Positions 1-9,063 of a stretch of 64,000 nt of DNA are shown piece by piece (position 1 is the first letter of the stretch; every line of letters begins with the position of its first letter). The notes beneath the pieces are model-generated. The model saw only the letters and a program-made list of their open reading frames with translations, was not told the origin of the DNA and ran no database searches. Origin of the DNA: G965233625 sp965233625. GTDB lineage: Bacteria > Planctomycetota > Planctomycetia > Pirellulales > Pirellulaceae. The stretch lies in the NCBI GenBank assembly GCA_965233625.1, contig OZ247499.1:310001-374000 (forward strand), given 5' to 3'. Position numbers and translations under genes: made by a program.

Positions 1-257
1 TCTGCACGCGTCGTATGACACTTCGCCGTGTTGTAAAACTGCGTGAACCTCAGACCCTTCTTGGCCAGCATGTTGATGTTTGGGGTATCCACTTCGCCGC
101 CATAGCAGCCTAAGTCGGAATACCCCATGTCATCGACCATGATCAGAATGACGTTCGGCCGCTGATGCTCCGCGCGGAGAGATGTGGACGATAAGGCGAC
201 CACGCAGGTCAGAAGCGTCAGCGTGCACAGCACAGTTGTTCCTGGAAATCGTTTCAT
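1..257 (-). CDS. Sulfatase, N-terminal fragment (runs off the window)
   Basis: This is the first 85 or so codons of a secreted sulfatase, cut by the window edge. The ATG is at 257 on the minus strand. A hydrophobic signal peptide ending near SLRAEH is followed by RPNVILIMVDDMGYSDLGCYG, the classic sulfatase N-terminus whose aspartates bind calcium, and then TPNIN and LAKKGLRFTQFYNTAKCHTTRA. The last stretch aligns with the formylglycine motif C-x-P-x-R of type I sulfatases, which hydrolyse sulfate esters of polysaccharides. Cys and Arg are present, but Thr stands where the motif normally has Pro. The family call is firm; the substrate cannot be read from this fragment. Confidence 0.9.
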   Translation of the reverse strand, partial: MKRFPGTTVLCTLTLLTCVVALSSTSLRAEHQRPNVILIMVDDMGYSDLGCYGGEVDTPNINMLAKKGLRFTQFYNTAKCHTTRA

Positions 258-376
258 AGCATCTTCCTGTGAATCTTTTTGCGGGTCGAACAACATCGCA
301 GCTAGTGTCTGAGAAAATCGACTGGAATTACAGTGTAACTACCGCGGCCGCTGTTCGCCCGGTCGTGTTGGCATGG

Positions 377-1243
377 TTAAAAGAAAGTATCCAGCACGCC
401 GGACACAATGTAAATCACCACTGTGATGGCGCCGCAGATGGCCACTGTTACTCCGAACAGCACCAGCAGCGGTACCGCGACCGGCGCGAGCAGCGAGGTG
501 AAGAAGCCTGCCGCCGCGCCACAGGCAAGTACAGAAAGATTGGTCACCAGCAGGCCTGCTACAACCGCAAGCGCCACCATCAGGCCGCCTGCGCGGCCGC
601 CTTGATAATCGACAGGACTTGGCGCCATGTGGCTGCCAATGCAGAGGGCTAGATAGGCGAACAGGTAAATCCGCCAGCTGTAAAACTGGCTAGGCGCTGC
701 GATCTCTGCTCCTACATCGCGGATCATCAACAGGAACTGCTTACCTGCGGCAAAGACTTCGCCCTCAGCGATCTGGCTGGCAATGCTGCCGGAATCTAAT
801 GACGCCCACGCTGCTGCCGGAAAAATCAGCCACAGCACCCCATACAACGCGAGCGAGCCTCCAAGCAGCGGCGCGACGCCGATAAAGAAGTTGCCGATCT
901 CATCAACCCGGCTGTTCAGCCGCGTCGTATAGCGGACATAACCCAGGCGCCCTTCGGCGGGATCGGGGCGGAACAGCGCCAGTTCGACAACCTTCCGCCG
1001 CCATAGCACCGCCATCACAGCATGGCTTAACTCGTGAACCGGCGTGCCGATCCAGCCTGTCAGCAGCACGCCCCGCCAGCCGAACCACCGCATCAGATGC
1101 GACTGAGTAACCCGTTCACAAAGGTGCAGCAGAAAGGTCAGCAACAGGACCGGCGCCACGAAGCAGATCAACTGGAAAAACGTTTCCTGAAGACCGCCTA
1201 GCAGAATCGATTGAAGCCAGTTGTCGCGGGCAAGCAACGCCAT
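377..1243 (-). CDS. Multi-pass membrane protein with HExxH motif (putative M50-like peptidase)
   Basis: A 288-residue integral membrane protein of unknown function. Hydrophobic segments lie near residues 22-42, 55-68, 125-150, 190-205, 220-245 and 250-285. In the second hydrophobic stretch is GTPVHELSHAVMAVL (H70, E71, H74), an HExxH zinc-binding motif next to a membrane helix, as in site-2-protease/M50 intramembrane metallopeptidases. A clear downstream NxxPG or LDG third-ligand motif was not found, so peptidase activity is inferred, not shown. It lies downstream of the divergent ATP-grasp promoter region and 119 bp from the sulfatase on the same strand; no hairpin terminator is visible between them. 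Confidence 0.7.
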   Translation of the reverse strand: MALLARDNWLQSILLGGLQETFFQLICFVAPVLLLTFLLHLCERVTQSHLMRWFGWRGVLLTGWIGTPVHELSHAVMAVLWRRKVVELALFRPDPAEGRLGYVRYTTRLNSRVDEIGNFFIGVAPLLGGSLALYGVLWLIFPAAAWASLDSGSIASQIAEGEVFAAGKQFLLMIRDVGAEIAAPSQFYSWRIYLFAYLALCIGSHMAPSPVDYQGGRAGGLMVALAVVAGLLVTNLSVLACGAAAGFFTSLLAPVAVPLLVLFGVTVAICGAITVVIYIVSGVLDTFF

Positions 1244-1368
1244 TGTTCTGTTGATTGGCAGTTTGAAATAGAATCTATCATCGTATCATGATTCGTTCTT
1301 TATGACGCGTACGTACACGCTTGTAAGCTGCAAGCTTCCGTCGCGGTGCAACTCTGGAAAGCAGTTAC

Positions 1369-2541
1369 GTGAACACTCGACCTGCCGTTGCAATCGCCGG
1401 CGCCAGCGTCCGCGCTGCGGCGCAGTCAGCCGTGCGGGCGGGCTTCGATGTGTACGCGTTTGATTTATTCGGCGACGCTGATCTCCGAAACATCGCGACA
1501 TGCAAGGTGATCCCGGCGGACGAATATCCGCGCGGCATTCCCCGGCTGCTTGAAGAGCTGGCGCCGATGCCTTGTTTCTTCACCGGCGCTATGGAGAACC
1601 ACCCGGAAGTCGTCCAGAAAGTTAGCGAGCAACGCGAAGTGCTTGGCAACGGCGCCGGCGTGCTGCGGTGCATCCGCGATCCTTTTGAATTGGCGGCCGT
1701 TCTTGAGAAAAATAAATTGCCCGTTGCCAATGTTCTGGCAACGCCGCCAGAAGCTTCATACGGAGACTGGATCAGAAAGCCATTTAAGTCTGCCGGTGGC
1801 GGGCGGATCAGACTGGCGGAAACGTCGGATTCGCAGCAACGGGTTTCCGATCCGGCTTATTACTTTCAACGCTTGGTTGAAGGAGTTTCGTACAGCGGGG
1901 TTTATGTGATGGCCGGTGGTTCGTCGGTATTGCTGGGCGTGACACGGCAGTTACATGGCAGGGATTTCGAGGGTCAATCGCCCTTCAGTTACGCGGGTTC
2001 CATCGGACATGTTTCCTGTGAACCTGAAATGTTGCGGCAGTGGCAGCGGACTGGCCAGGTGCTTGCAGATGCGTTCGACCTCAAGGGTCTTGTTGGCGTC
2101 GATGCCATCGTCACACCTGATGGCGATTTGTACGTCGTCGAAGTCAATCCGCGGTTCACAGCGTCGATGGAATTGTTTGAACTGGCGGGCCTTCCGCTGT
2201 TCAGGTTTCATTTGGATGCGTGTCGCGGAACCAGCCTGCCGGATCAGGATGACGCTTGCGCCGTTGCGGACCAGCTTCGCGGTAAAGCCATTGCGTTTGC
2301 GGGAGCATCGTCCCTGGAAATCACGCAAGAGTTTTCCGCATTCTGCATGCAGCAAGCGAACGGTCAGGAGCCGTCGATTGCAGATGTGCCGTTGCCGGGG
2401 CAGCAGATTCAACCGGGGCATCCAGTCGCAACGGTTTTCGCGCGCGGGAAGACGGCGCCCCAGGTGCAACAGCGGTTGAAGGAATCCGTAGCAGCTTTGC
2501 TAAAGCGTGCTACGAAGAAGCTTCGTCAAACAGCCGATTGA
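1369..2541 (+). CDS. ATP-grasp domain protein (predicted ATP-dependent carboxylate-amine ligase)
   Basis: A 390-residue predicted ligase starting at GTG 1369, with a GGAAAG ribosome-binding sequence just upstream. The N-terminus (AIAGASVRAAAQSAVRAGF) looks like the nucleotide-fold pre-ATP-grasp domain. Residues of the type RKPFKSAGGGRIRLA (about 140-155) fit the ATP-binding loop, and VVEVNPRFTASMELFE (about 255-270) is the metal-binding signature of the ATP-grasp fold. It resembles the COG2232-type ATP-grasp proteins. Some planctomycetes and methylotrophs use such proteins in tetrahydromethanopterin cofactor synthesis, but no other gene of that pathway is in the window, so that role is only a possibility. 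Its 3' end overlaps the convergent glnE by 32 bp. Confidence 0.8.
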   Translation: MNTRPAVAIAGASVRAAAQSAVRAGFDVYAFDLFGDADLRNIATCKVIPADEYPRGIPRLLEELAPMPCFFTGAMENHPEVVQKVSEQREVLGNGAGVLRCIRDPFELAAVLEKNKLPVANVLATPPEASYGDWIRKPFKSAGGGRIRLAETSDSQQRVSDPAYYFQRLVEGVSYSGVYVMAGGSSVLLGVTRQLHGRDFEGQSPFSYAGSIGHVSCEPEMLRQWQRTGQVLADAFDLKGLVGVDAIVTPDGDLYVVEVNPRFTASMELFELAGLPLFRFHLDACRGTSLPDQDDACAVADQLRGKAIAFAGASSLEITQEFSAFCMQQANGQEPSIADVPLPGQQIQPGHPVATVFARGKTAPQVQQRLKESVAALLKRATKKLRQTAD

Positions 2542-5500
2542 AACGCTTACGGTTATCGGTGGTGTGATACTTAACCGCTTCAATAATCTGATCCGGGGTG
2601 CGGTCGCCCAGCAGAAACGCAAGCTTCTTCAGACTGTCGGCGTCTGCCGGAAGATCGTGCCGCGCGGACGTGTTCATTAGCCGCAGCCTTGCTTCAATCG
2701 AGCGGAGGAAACGGTAAGAGACAGACAACGCAGCGCCGTCACTTTCGCTCAACCGTCCGGCTTCGGTCAACGCATCGATTGCCTTGAGTGTGCCCGTCGG
2801 CCGCGTGGCGCCCGGCTCGTTTGCGTGCTTCATCTGGAGCATCTGCACGATAAATTCAACATCGACCGTGCCGCCGTACCCCCGCTTCAGGTTGTTTTCC
2901 GAAGCTGTCTTCTGCATCTCCAGTCGCATCCGGCGTATTTCCGCCGCAAATTCTGGCCGCCACGCGGGGTTTTGCAGAATGTGATTAACGCGGCGCATCG
3001 TTTCGTCGCATAGCGTTTTGGGGCCGTATACGGGGCGTGCTTTGCACAACGCCTGCCGTTCCCACAACTGGCCGCTGCCACTCTGGAAGTAACGGGAGAA
3101 CTCTGGCAGCGAGACCGCTAGAGGACCGTTCTGGCCGGTGGGTCGCAGACGCGGATCGATCTCAAACAGCAGGCCGTGCGGCTCTAAATGATCCGCAAGT
3201 TTGATGAGCCGTTGCGCGAGTTGACTGAAGAAGTGCTGATTCGAAGTCGATTTTTCTTCCTGCTTGTGTCGGGTCTGACCGCTGGCCTCAAACAGAAAAA
3301 TGATGTCCAGGTCGCTGTGGTAATTGGGTTCGCATCCGCCGAGTTTCCCCAGCGCCAGGATGACCAGACCGCAGGTTTCCCCCGCCCGCGGACCTTCACC
3401 GATGATGGGTTCGCCATAGCGCTCAATCAGGCGGTTGTATTCCCAGGACACAATTTGCTTCAAACAGGTTTCGGCAATGTCGGCCAGCGCCCGATGGGTA
3501 TCTGCGATATCGCCTTTGCCGAGAATGTCGCGTACGCCCACCCGCAGGTGCTGCGAATTCTTAAAGCTGTGCAGGATCGGCGCGATGTCTTCCGCACCGC
3601 GCGAAAGCTCATTCAGCATCTCATCCAGCCAGCGATATCCCGGCAGCCTGTCCAGCACAAGAGAATCCAGCAGTTCATCAATCATCCCTGGGTTCTGCGT
3701 TAACAGACCTGCCAGGTAAGGCGAAGAAGCGCACAGGCGGACATACAGCGCCAGCATCTGCGGCTTAAAGCTGAACAGTTCCCACAGCACGCCTTTGCCA
3801 CCCAGCGAGTCACTTACGCGGGTGAGGTTGATAAGCGTTGCATCTGGTTCCGGCGTGTCTGCAATGGCTTTGAGCAGTCGCGGGGCGATGGCTGCAAGGA
3901 ACATTCTGCAGCGACGGGTCGAAAGGAAAGGCACCGTCTCGGACGTCAGGCCCATCAGATTTTCGTAGGCGCCGCGAATGTCTTTGAAGCCGTAACGCCG
4001 CAGGATGTTCTCGATGTCTTCCGCGGGCGGGTCGGGATGCAGCACCAGGTCCACTTCTGGCTCTGCAGGCTGATCTTCATCAAATGCGTTGTGCAGCAGA
4101 TGGTCGAGAATCTGACGGTTCAGATTCGTGGCGTTTTCAAAGTCCGCCAGAAATGCTTCCAGCGGGTTGCGGTGCGGTCCGTCCTGATAACGCATTCGGA
4201 TGGCAACGCGGCGCATCTCTTCGTCGCAGTCTGGCAACGTATGCGTTTGCAGGTCATACATGATTTGCAGACGATGTTCGACCCGCCGCAGGAAGCAGTA
4301 GTTGTCTGCTAGAATCGAACTTTCCTTTAGCGTCAGACAGCCGGCTGATTCTAACGCCGCGATTGCATCAAGCGTGTTGCCCGTGCGTGTTTCCGGAATC
4401 TCTGCGCCGTTGAGCAGTTGCAGGAACTGAATTACAAACTCGATATCGCGGATGCCGCCATGGCCGGTTTTTACGTTGCGTTGATCTTCGCCTTCTTTCT
4501 TCGTCTGCTGCTCGATGCGGCGTTTCAGCGCTTTGATGCCGTTGATGTCCGCGCGGGTCAGATATCTGCGGTAAATCCAAGGCTCTAACTTATCTAGGAA
4601 GTCCTGCCCCAGATCCACAAAACCCGCCATCGGCCGGGCTTTGATAAACGCCTGCCGCTCCCAGGTTCTGCCCATCACTTCGTAATACTGCAAAGCATCG
4701 TCGCAGCTCATGACCAGCGGGCCGCGTTTGCCATGCGGGCGCAGGTTCATATCTACACGGTAACAGACGCCCAGGTCTGTGGACTCCGAGAGGATTTTGA
4801 TGAACCGCTTGGCAAGACGCTCGAAGAACTCCTGGTTGCTGCACCGCCCGCCGTCGCATTTTCCATCGACATCGTAGAGGAAGATGAGATCGATATCGCT
4901 TGAGTAATTAAGCTCAGCACCGCCCAGCTTTCCCAAAGCCAAGACGACAAATTGCGCGGGGCTGCCGTCGCTGCGACGAGGTGTTCCGCGACGTTGTTCA
5001 ACCTGGCGCCAGGCGAACTGCAACGCTGCCTCGCAAATGGCGTCGGCAACATACGAAATCTGGCGGGTGATAATTGAGACCCGTTGTTGCCGCACGAAAT
5101 CGCCATAAGCGATGCGCAATGTTTCGCGGTGTTTGTATCGCCGCAGCGAAGACATCACCAGCGCTTCGTCATCCAGCTGCTCGACCTCGCTGCATATCTC
5201 GCGGGCCAGCACCTCGGCAGAGATCGGGTTACCTTCGGTCAGCCTCAGGATGTCGTAGCTTTCCGGGTCGCGGACCATCACATCGCTAAGATGCTGACTG
5301 GCGGAAAACATCTGCAACAGAATGGGCAGCGCGTCGGTGTCTCTTTCCAGCAACGATCCCAAGGCAAGCGGACTGCGCGAAGCCAGGACGAAGCGTTCAA
5401 AGTTATTCAGCGCCCGGTCGGTATCGCTGGCCGCATGCAGATGCTGTTCAAGCTGCTGACATATCACTGTCACTAGATCAAGCGTCATACTGGTGCCGGC

Positions 5501-5626
5501 GATGCTCCGCAGGCAGGCGTGCGCGTTTTTCAAGTTGCGCAGTCCGAGGGAAGAAAGCCAATCTTCCGCTTCTTTCGGGTCAGCTAGAAACGCTGCTACG
5601 CGTGACGAATCCAGAGTCGAGAGCAT
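2510..5626 (-). CDS. glnE: Bifunctional glutamine synthetase adenylyltransferase/adenylyl-removing enzyme
   Basis: A 1038-residue GlnE, which adenylylates and deadenylylates glutamine synthetase in response to nitrogen status through PII. It has the expected duplicated nucleotidyltransferase layout: LGKLGGAELNYSSDIDLIF at about 231-249 (adenylyl-removing half; D244/D246) and LGKLGGCEPNYHSDLDIIF at about 758-776 (adenylyl-transferring half). Each copy keeps the DxD metal-binding pair. Helical GlnE-type domains follow both, for example GHGGIRDIEFVIQFLQLL and GYGGTVDVEFIVQMLQM. It is somewhat longer than the roughly 945-residue enterobacterial protein. It is transcribed alone, convergent with the ATP-grasp gene. 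No glnA or glnB gene is nearby. Confidence 0.95.
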   Translation of the reverse strand: MLSTLDSSRVAAFLADPKEAEDWLSSLGLRNLKNAHACLRSIAGTSMTLDLVTVICQQLEQHLHAASDTDRALNNFERFVLASRSPLALGSLLERDTDALPILLQMFSASQHLSDVMVRDPESYDILRLTEGNPISAEVLAREICSEVEQLDDEALVMSSLRRYKHRETLRIAYGDFVRQQRVSIITRQISYVADAICEAALQFAWRQVEQRRGTPRRSDGSPAQFVVLALGKLGGAELNYSSDIDLIFLYDVDGKCDGGRCSNQEFFERLAKRFIKILSESTDLGVCYRVDMNLRPHGKRGPLVMSCDDALQYYEVMGRTWERQAFIKARPMAGFVDLGQDFLDKLEPWIYRRYLTRADINGIKALKRRIEQQTKKEGEDQRNVKTGHGGIRDIEFVIQFLQLLNGAEIPETRTGNTLDAIAALESAGCLTLKESSILADNYCFLRRVEHRLQIMYDLQTHTLPDCDEEMRRVAIRMRYQDGPHRNPLEAFLADFENATNLNRQILDHLLHNAFDEDQPAEPEVDLVLHPDPPAEDIENILRRYGFKDIRGAYENLMGLTSETVPFLSTRRCRMFLAAIAPRLLKAIADTPEPDATLINLTRVSDSLGGKGVLWELFSFKPQMLALYVRLCASSPYLAGLLTQNPGMIDELLDSLVLDRLPGYRWLDEMLNELSRGAEDIAPILHSFKNSQHLRVGVRDILGKGDIADTHRALADIAETCLKQIVSWEYNRLIERYGEPIIGEGPRAGETCGLVILALGKLGGCEPNYHSDLDIIFLFEASGQTRHKQEEKSTSNQHFFSQLAQRLIKLADHLEPHGLLFEIDPRLRPTGQNGPLAVSLPEFSRYFQSGSGQLWERQALCKARPVYGPKTLCDETMRRVNHILQNPAWRPEFAAEIRRMRLEMQKTASENNLKRGYGGTVDVEFIVQMLQMKHANEPGATRPTGTLKAIDALTEAGRLSESDGAALSVSYRFLRSIEARLRLMNTSARHDLPADADSLKKLAFLLGDRTPDQIIEAVKYHTTDNRKRFNRLFDEASS

Positions 5627-5936
5627 GATCTAAAACAACGGGTTTGGGTGCGGACTAACACCGCAATTTTAACCGGTAACGACGATATCTGGTACTTGCA
5701 CACATCAAGACAATGGTCCGTTCGAAGCGTGAATACTGTGAAACGCGTGGTTTCCCCAGCACTGCCCGCACAGATGCTACAAAACACCGCTATGTTTTCG
5801 CCGGATGGTGCTTACATGGGGCTTGCGGGCATGTTTTTACTGCAATTCCAGTTTTGCGGCGTGATGTAGTGCTAAATTGCAATTAAGGTAACTGCGACGT
5901 TTATACGGCACGAATTCTTTGAGTAGAAAAATCATC
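5627..5936. other. Divergent intergenic region between glnE and the amidohydrolase gene
   Basis: About 310 bp without a supported gene. It must hold the promoters of both flanking divergent genes, but no convincing -35/-10 pair stands out. A perfect 10-bp palindrome AATTGCAATT lies at 5875-5884, 53 bp upstream of the amidohydrolase ATG, and could be an operator. Nothing else was recognised. Confidence 0.4.
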
Positions 5937-8900
5937 ATGCGTGCGATTCTGCTGATAACGCTATTTGTCACCGCCCTTGGTGGCGAAGCCTCGCGAGCTG
6001 AAGGTCTTCGCGAGCACCCGCCTTCCACCTATGCATTGATGGGCGGCAGCGTTGTCATCCGGCCAGGTGAGCGGCTTGAGGGCGCCACGATCATCGTCCG
6101 CGACGGCCGGATTGTGGATGTAGGCGTGGGCGTGAGCGTGCCCGAAGGTGCGCGGCAGGTTGATCTGCGGGGCAAGACCGTTTATCCCGGTTTTATCGAC
6201 GCATATTCAACACACAAAGTTGCGGGCGACCGTGCAGGACTGGGGCCGGCGCCGCACGAGAATCCGTTGATCACGCCGCAGCGGCGCTTGGCGGATCACT
6301 TCAGTGTCGATAAATCACTGCATGCCAAATTGCGCGGGCAGGGTTTTGCTCTTCGTCTGGTGGCGCCGAATCAAGGCATCCTGCGTGGGAAAAGCGCGGT
6401 AGTGACGACAGGGCCCAAGTCAGCTTTTGTCGCGAATGAGGTTGCGCAGCATGTGCATCTGACGGTGGATCGAGGACGCAGCCGGAAGCAGTATCCGAAC
6501 TCGCCGATGGGCGCCGTGGCCATCGCCCGGCAGACGCTGTACGACGCCGACTGGTACATGCAAGCCAACAAGGCTTTCGCTGCAGATCCGCGCCAGAAAC
6601 AGCCTGAACGCAGCAGCGCCCTGGCAGCGCTCGCCGCTTCAACAACGCAGAAACAACTGTTTATCGCGGACGGCTTGAACGAACTGTACGCCTTGCGGGC
6701 TGACCGTTTTGCCAGAGAGTTCTCGCTGCATCTAGCCATCCGCGGTTCGGGCAAGGAATACCGCCGCCTGGATGCGATCCGTAAAACCGGGCGGGTGGTC
6801 ATTGTTCCGTTGGACTTCCCCAAACCGCCGGACGTAGGTTCGCCCGGTGCTGCTTTGAATGCGACCCTTGAAGAATTGATGCACTGGGACATCGCGCCCG
6901 AGAACGCCGCGCGACTTAACAAAGCGGGTGTAGAGCTAGCGCTGACAACCTATAAGCTGAAAGATCCTTTGACTTTTCTTAAGCAACTGCGGGTAGCTGT
7001 TCAACGCGGCCTCCCCGCCGATGCAGCGCTGCGTGCGCTGACCGAAACACCTGCCAGGTTGTTTGGCCTTAAGTACACCGGCGCCATTGCCCGCGGCAAC
7101 GAGGCGCATCTGGTCATCGCCGATGGTGACATTTTTAAGCCGGGCGCCAAAGTGCTGGAAACATGGGTTGCGGGCGAAAGGTTTGAACATGAGAGCCATC
7201 CCCGCCACGACATCGCTGGTCCGTGGCGTCTTGTGATCAAAGGCGTGAAGCAGCCATTGGTCGCCACGCTCAAGCAGCAAGGCATGAGCTTTGAAGGTGA
7301 GATTTCACCCGTGGCAAAACCCGCGAAGAAGAAATCCAAGTCAACCGTTAAGGCGAAGAAGCTGAAGCACACGGGCCTACGCGAAGACCGTGTCAGTTTT
7401 TCTTTTGATGCGAGTGTCGCCGGGCGGCAAGGCGTTGCCCAGTTCTCTGCCATTGTATTGACCGGGGATGCATCAGACGGTGCAACGCTCGACGGACGCA
7501 TCACATGGGCTGACCGTACCACCAGTCTCGTAACAGCAATGAGACTGAAACCCGGCGCTGATGACAAGGAATCTTCGACACCTGACAGCGACAAATCAGA
7601 TACAAAGCCTAGCAGCGAGATGGCTTCGTTTCCCGTGAATTATCCATTGGGCGCTTATGGCCGGAAGCAACAGGGCGCCAAACCTCAAGTCGTGCTATTC
7701 CGCAACGCAACGGTCTGGACCTGTGCTGCCGCCGGTGTCCTGAAGAATACCGACGTGCTGGTTTCTCACGGCAAAATCAAGGCCATTGGCCAAGGTCTCA
7801 AGCCGCCCAGGGATGCAACCGTTATTGATGCGGCGGGCATGCATCTGACGCCGGGCATCATCGACTGTCATTCGCACATGGCAAGCGATGGCGGCATTAA
7901 CGAAAGTGCTCAAGCCGTGACGGCCGAAGTGCGGATCGGCGATTTTATCAACTGCAACGACATCACCATTTACCGTCAACTTGCTGGCGGTGTGACCGCT
8001 TCCAACATTCTTCACGGCTCCGCAAATCCGATCGGCGGGCAGAACCAGGTGATCAAACTCCGCTGGGGCGCTCTGGACGAGGCGATGAAGTTCAAGGCGG
8101 CGCCGGGCGGCATTAAATTCGCGCTCGGCGAGAATGTGAAGCAAAGCAACTGGGGCGATGAGTACACCACGCGTTATCCACAGACCCGCATGGGCGTGGA
8201 GCAGATCATGCGTGATGAGCTGGAAGCCGCCCAGCGGTACGCCGCACGTCGCAAAGCGTGGCTCGAAAAAGGCGAAGGCCCACCGCCAAGACGTGACCTG
8301 GAGCTTGATGCGATTGCAGAAATCCTTGCCAAGAAACGATGGATTCATTGTCACAGCTACCGCCAGGACGAGATCCTGACGTTGATCCGCACTTTGGACA
8401 AATACAATGTCACCATTGGAACGTTCCAGCACATCCTGGAAGGCTACAAGGTTGCGGCAGAGATGAAGAAGCACGGGGCCATGGGTTCCTCTTTTTCAGA
8501 CTGGTGGGCGTACAAGTTTGAAGTGTTTGATGCGATTCCCTACAACGGCGCCTTGATGCACAAAGCGGGCATCGTGGTTACGTTCAATTCGGATGACCGC
8601 GAACTTGGCACGCATCTGAATCAGGAGGCTGCCAAGGCCGTAAAGTATGGCGGTGTGCCTGCCGAAGAGGCGCTGAAGTTTGTCACACTCAATGCCGCCA
8701 AACAGCTGCGGATCGATCAGCACACGGGTTCTATCGAAACAGGCAAAGACGCGGATATCGCCGTGTGGAACGGGCCGCCGCTTTCAAACTACTCGCGTTG
8801 CGAACAGACGTGGGTGGATGGCTGCCGCTGTTTCGACCGGCAGGAAGATGCAGCCATGCGGAAGCAGCAGCAGGCGATGCGTGCGGAGCTGATTCAGAAG

Positions 8901-9011
8901 GTACTGCGCAGCGGGCAGGCTTTCAGGGGCGAAGATGAGATCGACGATGATCCATCGAAGCTGTGGCCGCAAGAAGACACCTTCTGCCACGGCCACGACC
9001 ACGGGCACTAA
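5937..9011 (+). CDS. Secreted tandem-amidohydrolase protein (one intact and one degenerate metal-hydrolase domain)
   Basis: A 1024-residue exported protein. I start it at ATG 5937, which gives MRAILLITLFVTALGGEASRAEG, a good signal peptide; a TTG at 5919 is possible. It contains two amidohydrolase-superfamily regions. The N-terminal one (about 30-450) keeps the fold-marking GRIVDVG and GKTVYPGFIDA sequences but lacks the HxH metal motif. The C-terminal one (about 590-1000) is complete: GIIDCHSHMASDGG (HxH), WIHCHSYRQDEI (H), GTFQHILEGYKVA (H) and FNSDDRELGTHLNQEA (D). A Lys-rich linker near 460-480 joins them. The protein ends in the His-rich CHGHDHGH. It most resembles imidazolonepropionase-like amidohydrolases; the substrate is unknown. 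The next gene encodes a smaller degenerate relative. Confidence 0.85.
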   Translation: MRAILLITLFVTALGGEASRAEGLREHPPSTYALMGGSVVIRPGERLEGATIIVRDGRIVDVGVGVSVPEGARQVDLRGKTVYPGFIDAYSTHKVAGDRAGLGPAPHENPLITPQRRLADHFSVDKSLHAKLRGQGFALRLVAPNQGILRGKSAVVTTGPKSAFVANEVAQHVHLTVDRGRSRKQYPNSPMGAVAIARQTLYDADWYMQANKAFAADPRQKQPERSSALAALAASTTQKQLFIADGLNELYALRADRFAREFSLHLAIRGSGKEYRRLDAIRKTGRVVIVPLDFPKPPDVGSPGAALNATLEELMHWDIAPENAARLNKAGVELALTTYKLKDPLTFLKQLRVAVQRGLPADAALRALTETPARLFGLKYTGAIARGNEAHLVIADGDIFKPGAKVLETWVAGERFEHESHPRHDIAGPWRLVIKGVKQPLVATLKQQGMSFEGEISPVAKPAKKKSKSTVKAKKLKHTGLREDRVSFSFDASVAGRQGVAQFSAIVLTGDASDGATLDGRITWADRTTSLVTAMRLKPGADDKESSTPDSDKSDTKPSSEMASFPVNYPLGAYGRKQQGAKPQVVLFRNATVWTCAAAGVLKNTDVLVSHGKIKAIGQGLKPPRDATVIDAAGMHLTPGIIDCHSHMASDGGINESAQAVTAEVRIGDFINCNDITIYRQLAGGVTASNILHGSANPIGGQNQVIKLRWGALDEAMKFKAAPGGIKFALGENVKQSNWGDEYTTRYPQTRMGVEQIMRDELEAAQRYAARRKAWLEKGEGPPPRRDLELDAIAEILAKKRWIHCHSYRQDEILTLIRTLDKYNVTIGTFQHILEGYKVAAEMKKHGAMGSSFSDWWAYKFEVFDAIPYNGALMHKAGIVVTFNSDDRELGTHLNQEAAKAVKYGGVPAEEALKFVTLNAAKQLRIDQHTGSIETGKDADIAVWNGPPLSNYSRCEQTWVDGCRCFDRQEDAAMRKQQQAMRAELIQKVLRSGQAFRGEDEIDDDPSKLWPQEDTFCHGHDHGH

Positions 9012-9063
9012 GCCGCTTCAGCATTGCCAGTTTTGATTACAGATAAATAGACGTAAACGGTTA

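Noticed and set aside
7695..8474. Long open frame on the minus strand inside the amidohydrolase gene
   Set aside because: It lies fully antisense to a well-supported enzyme, reads as His/Arg/Val-rich shadow sequence and has no recognisable family.
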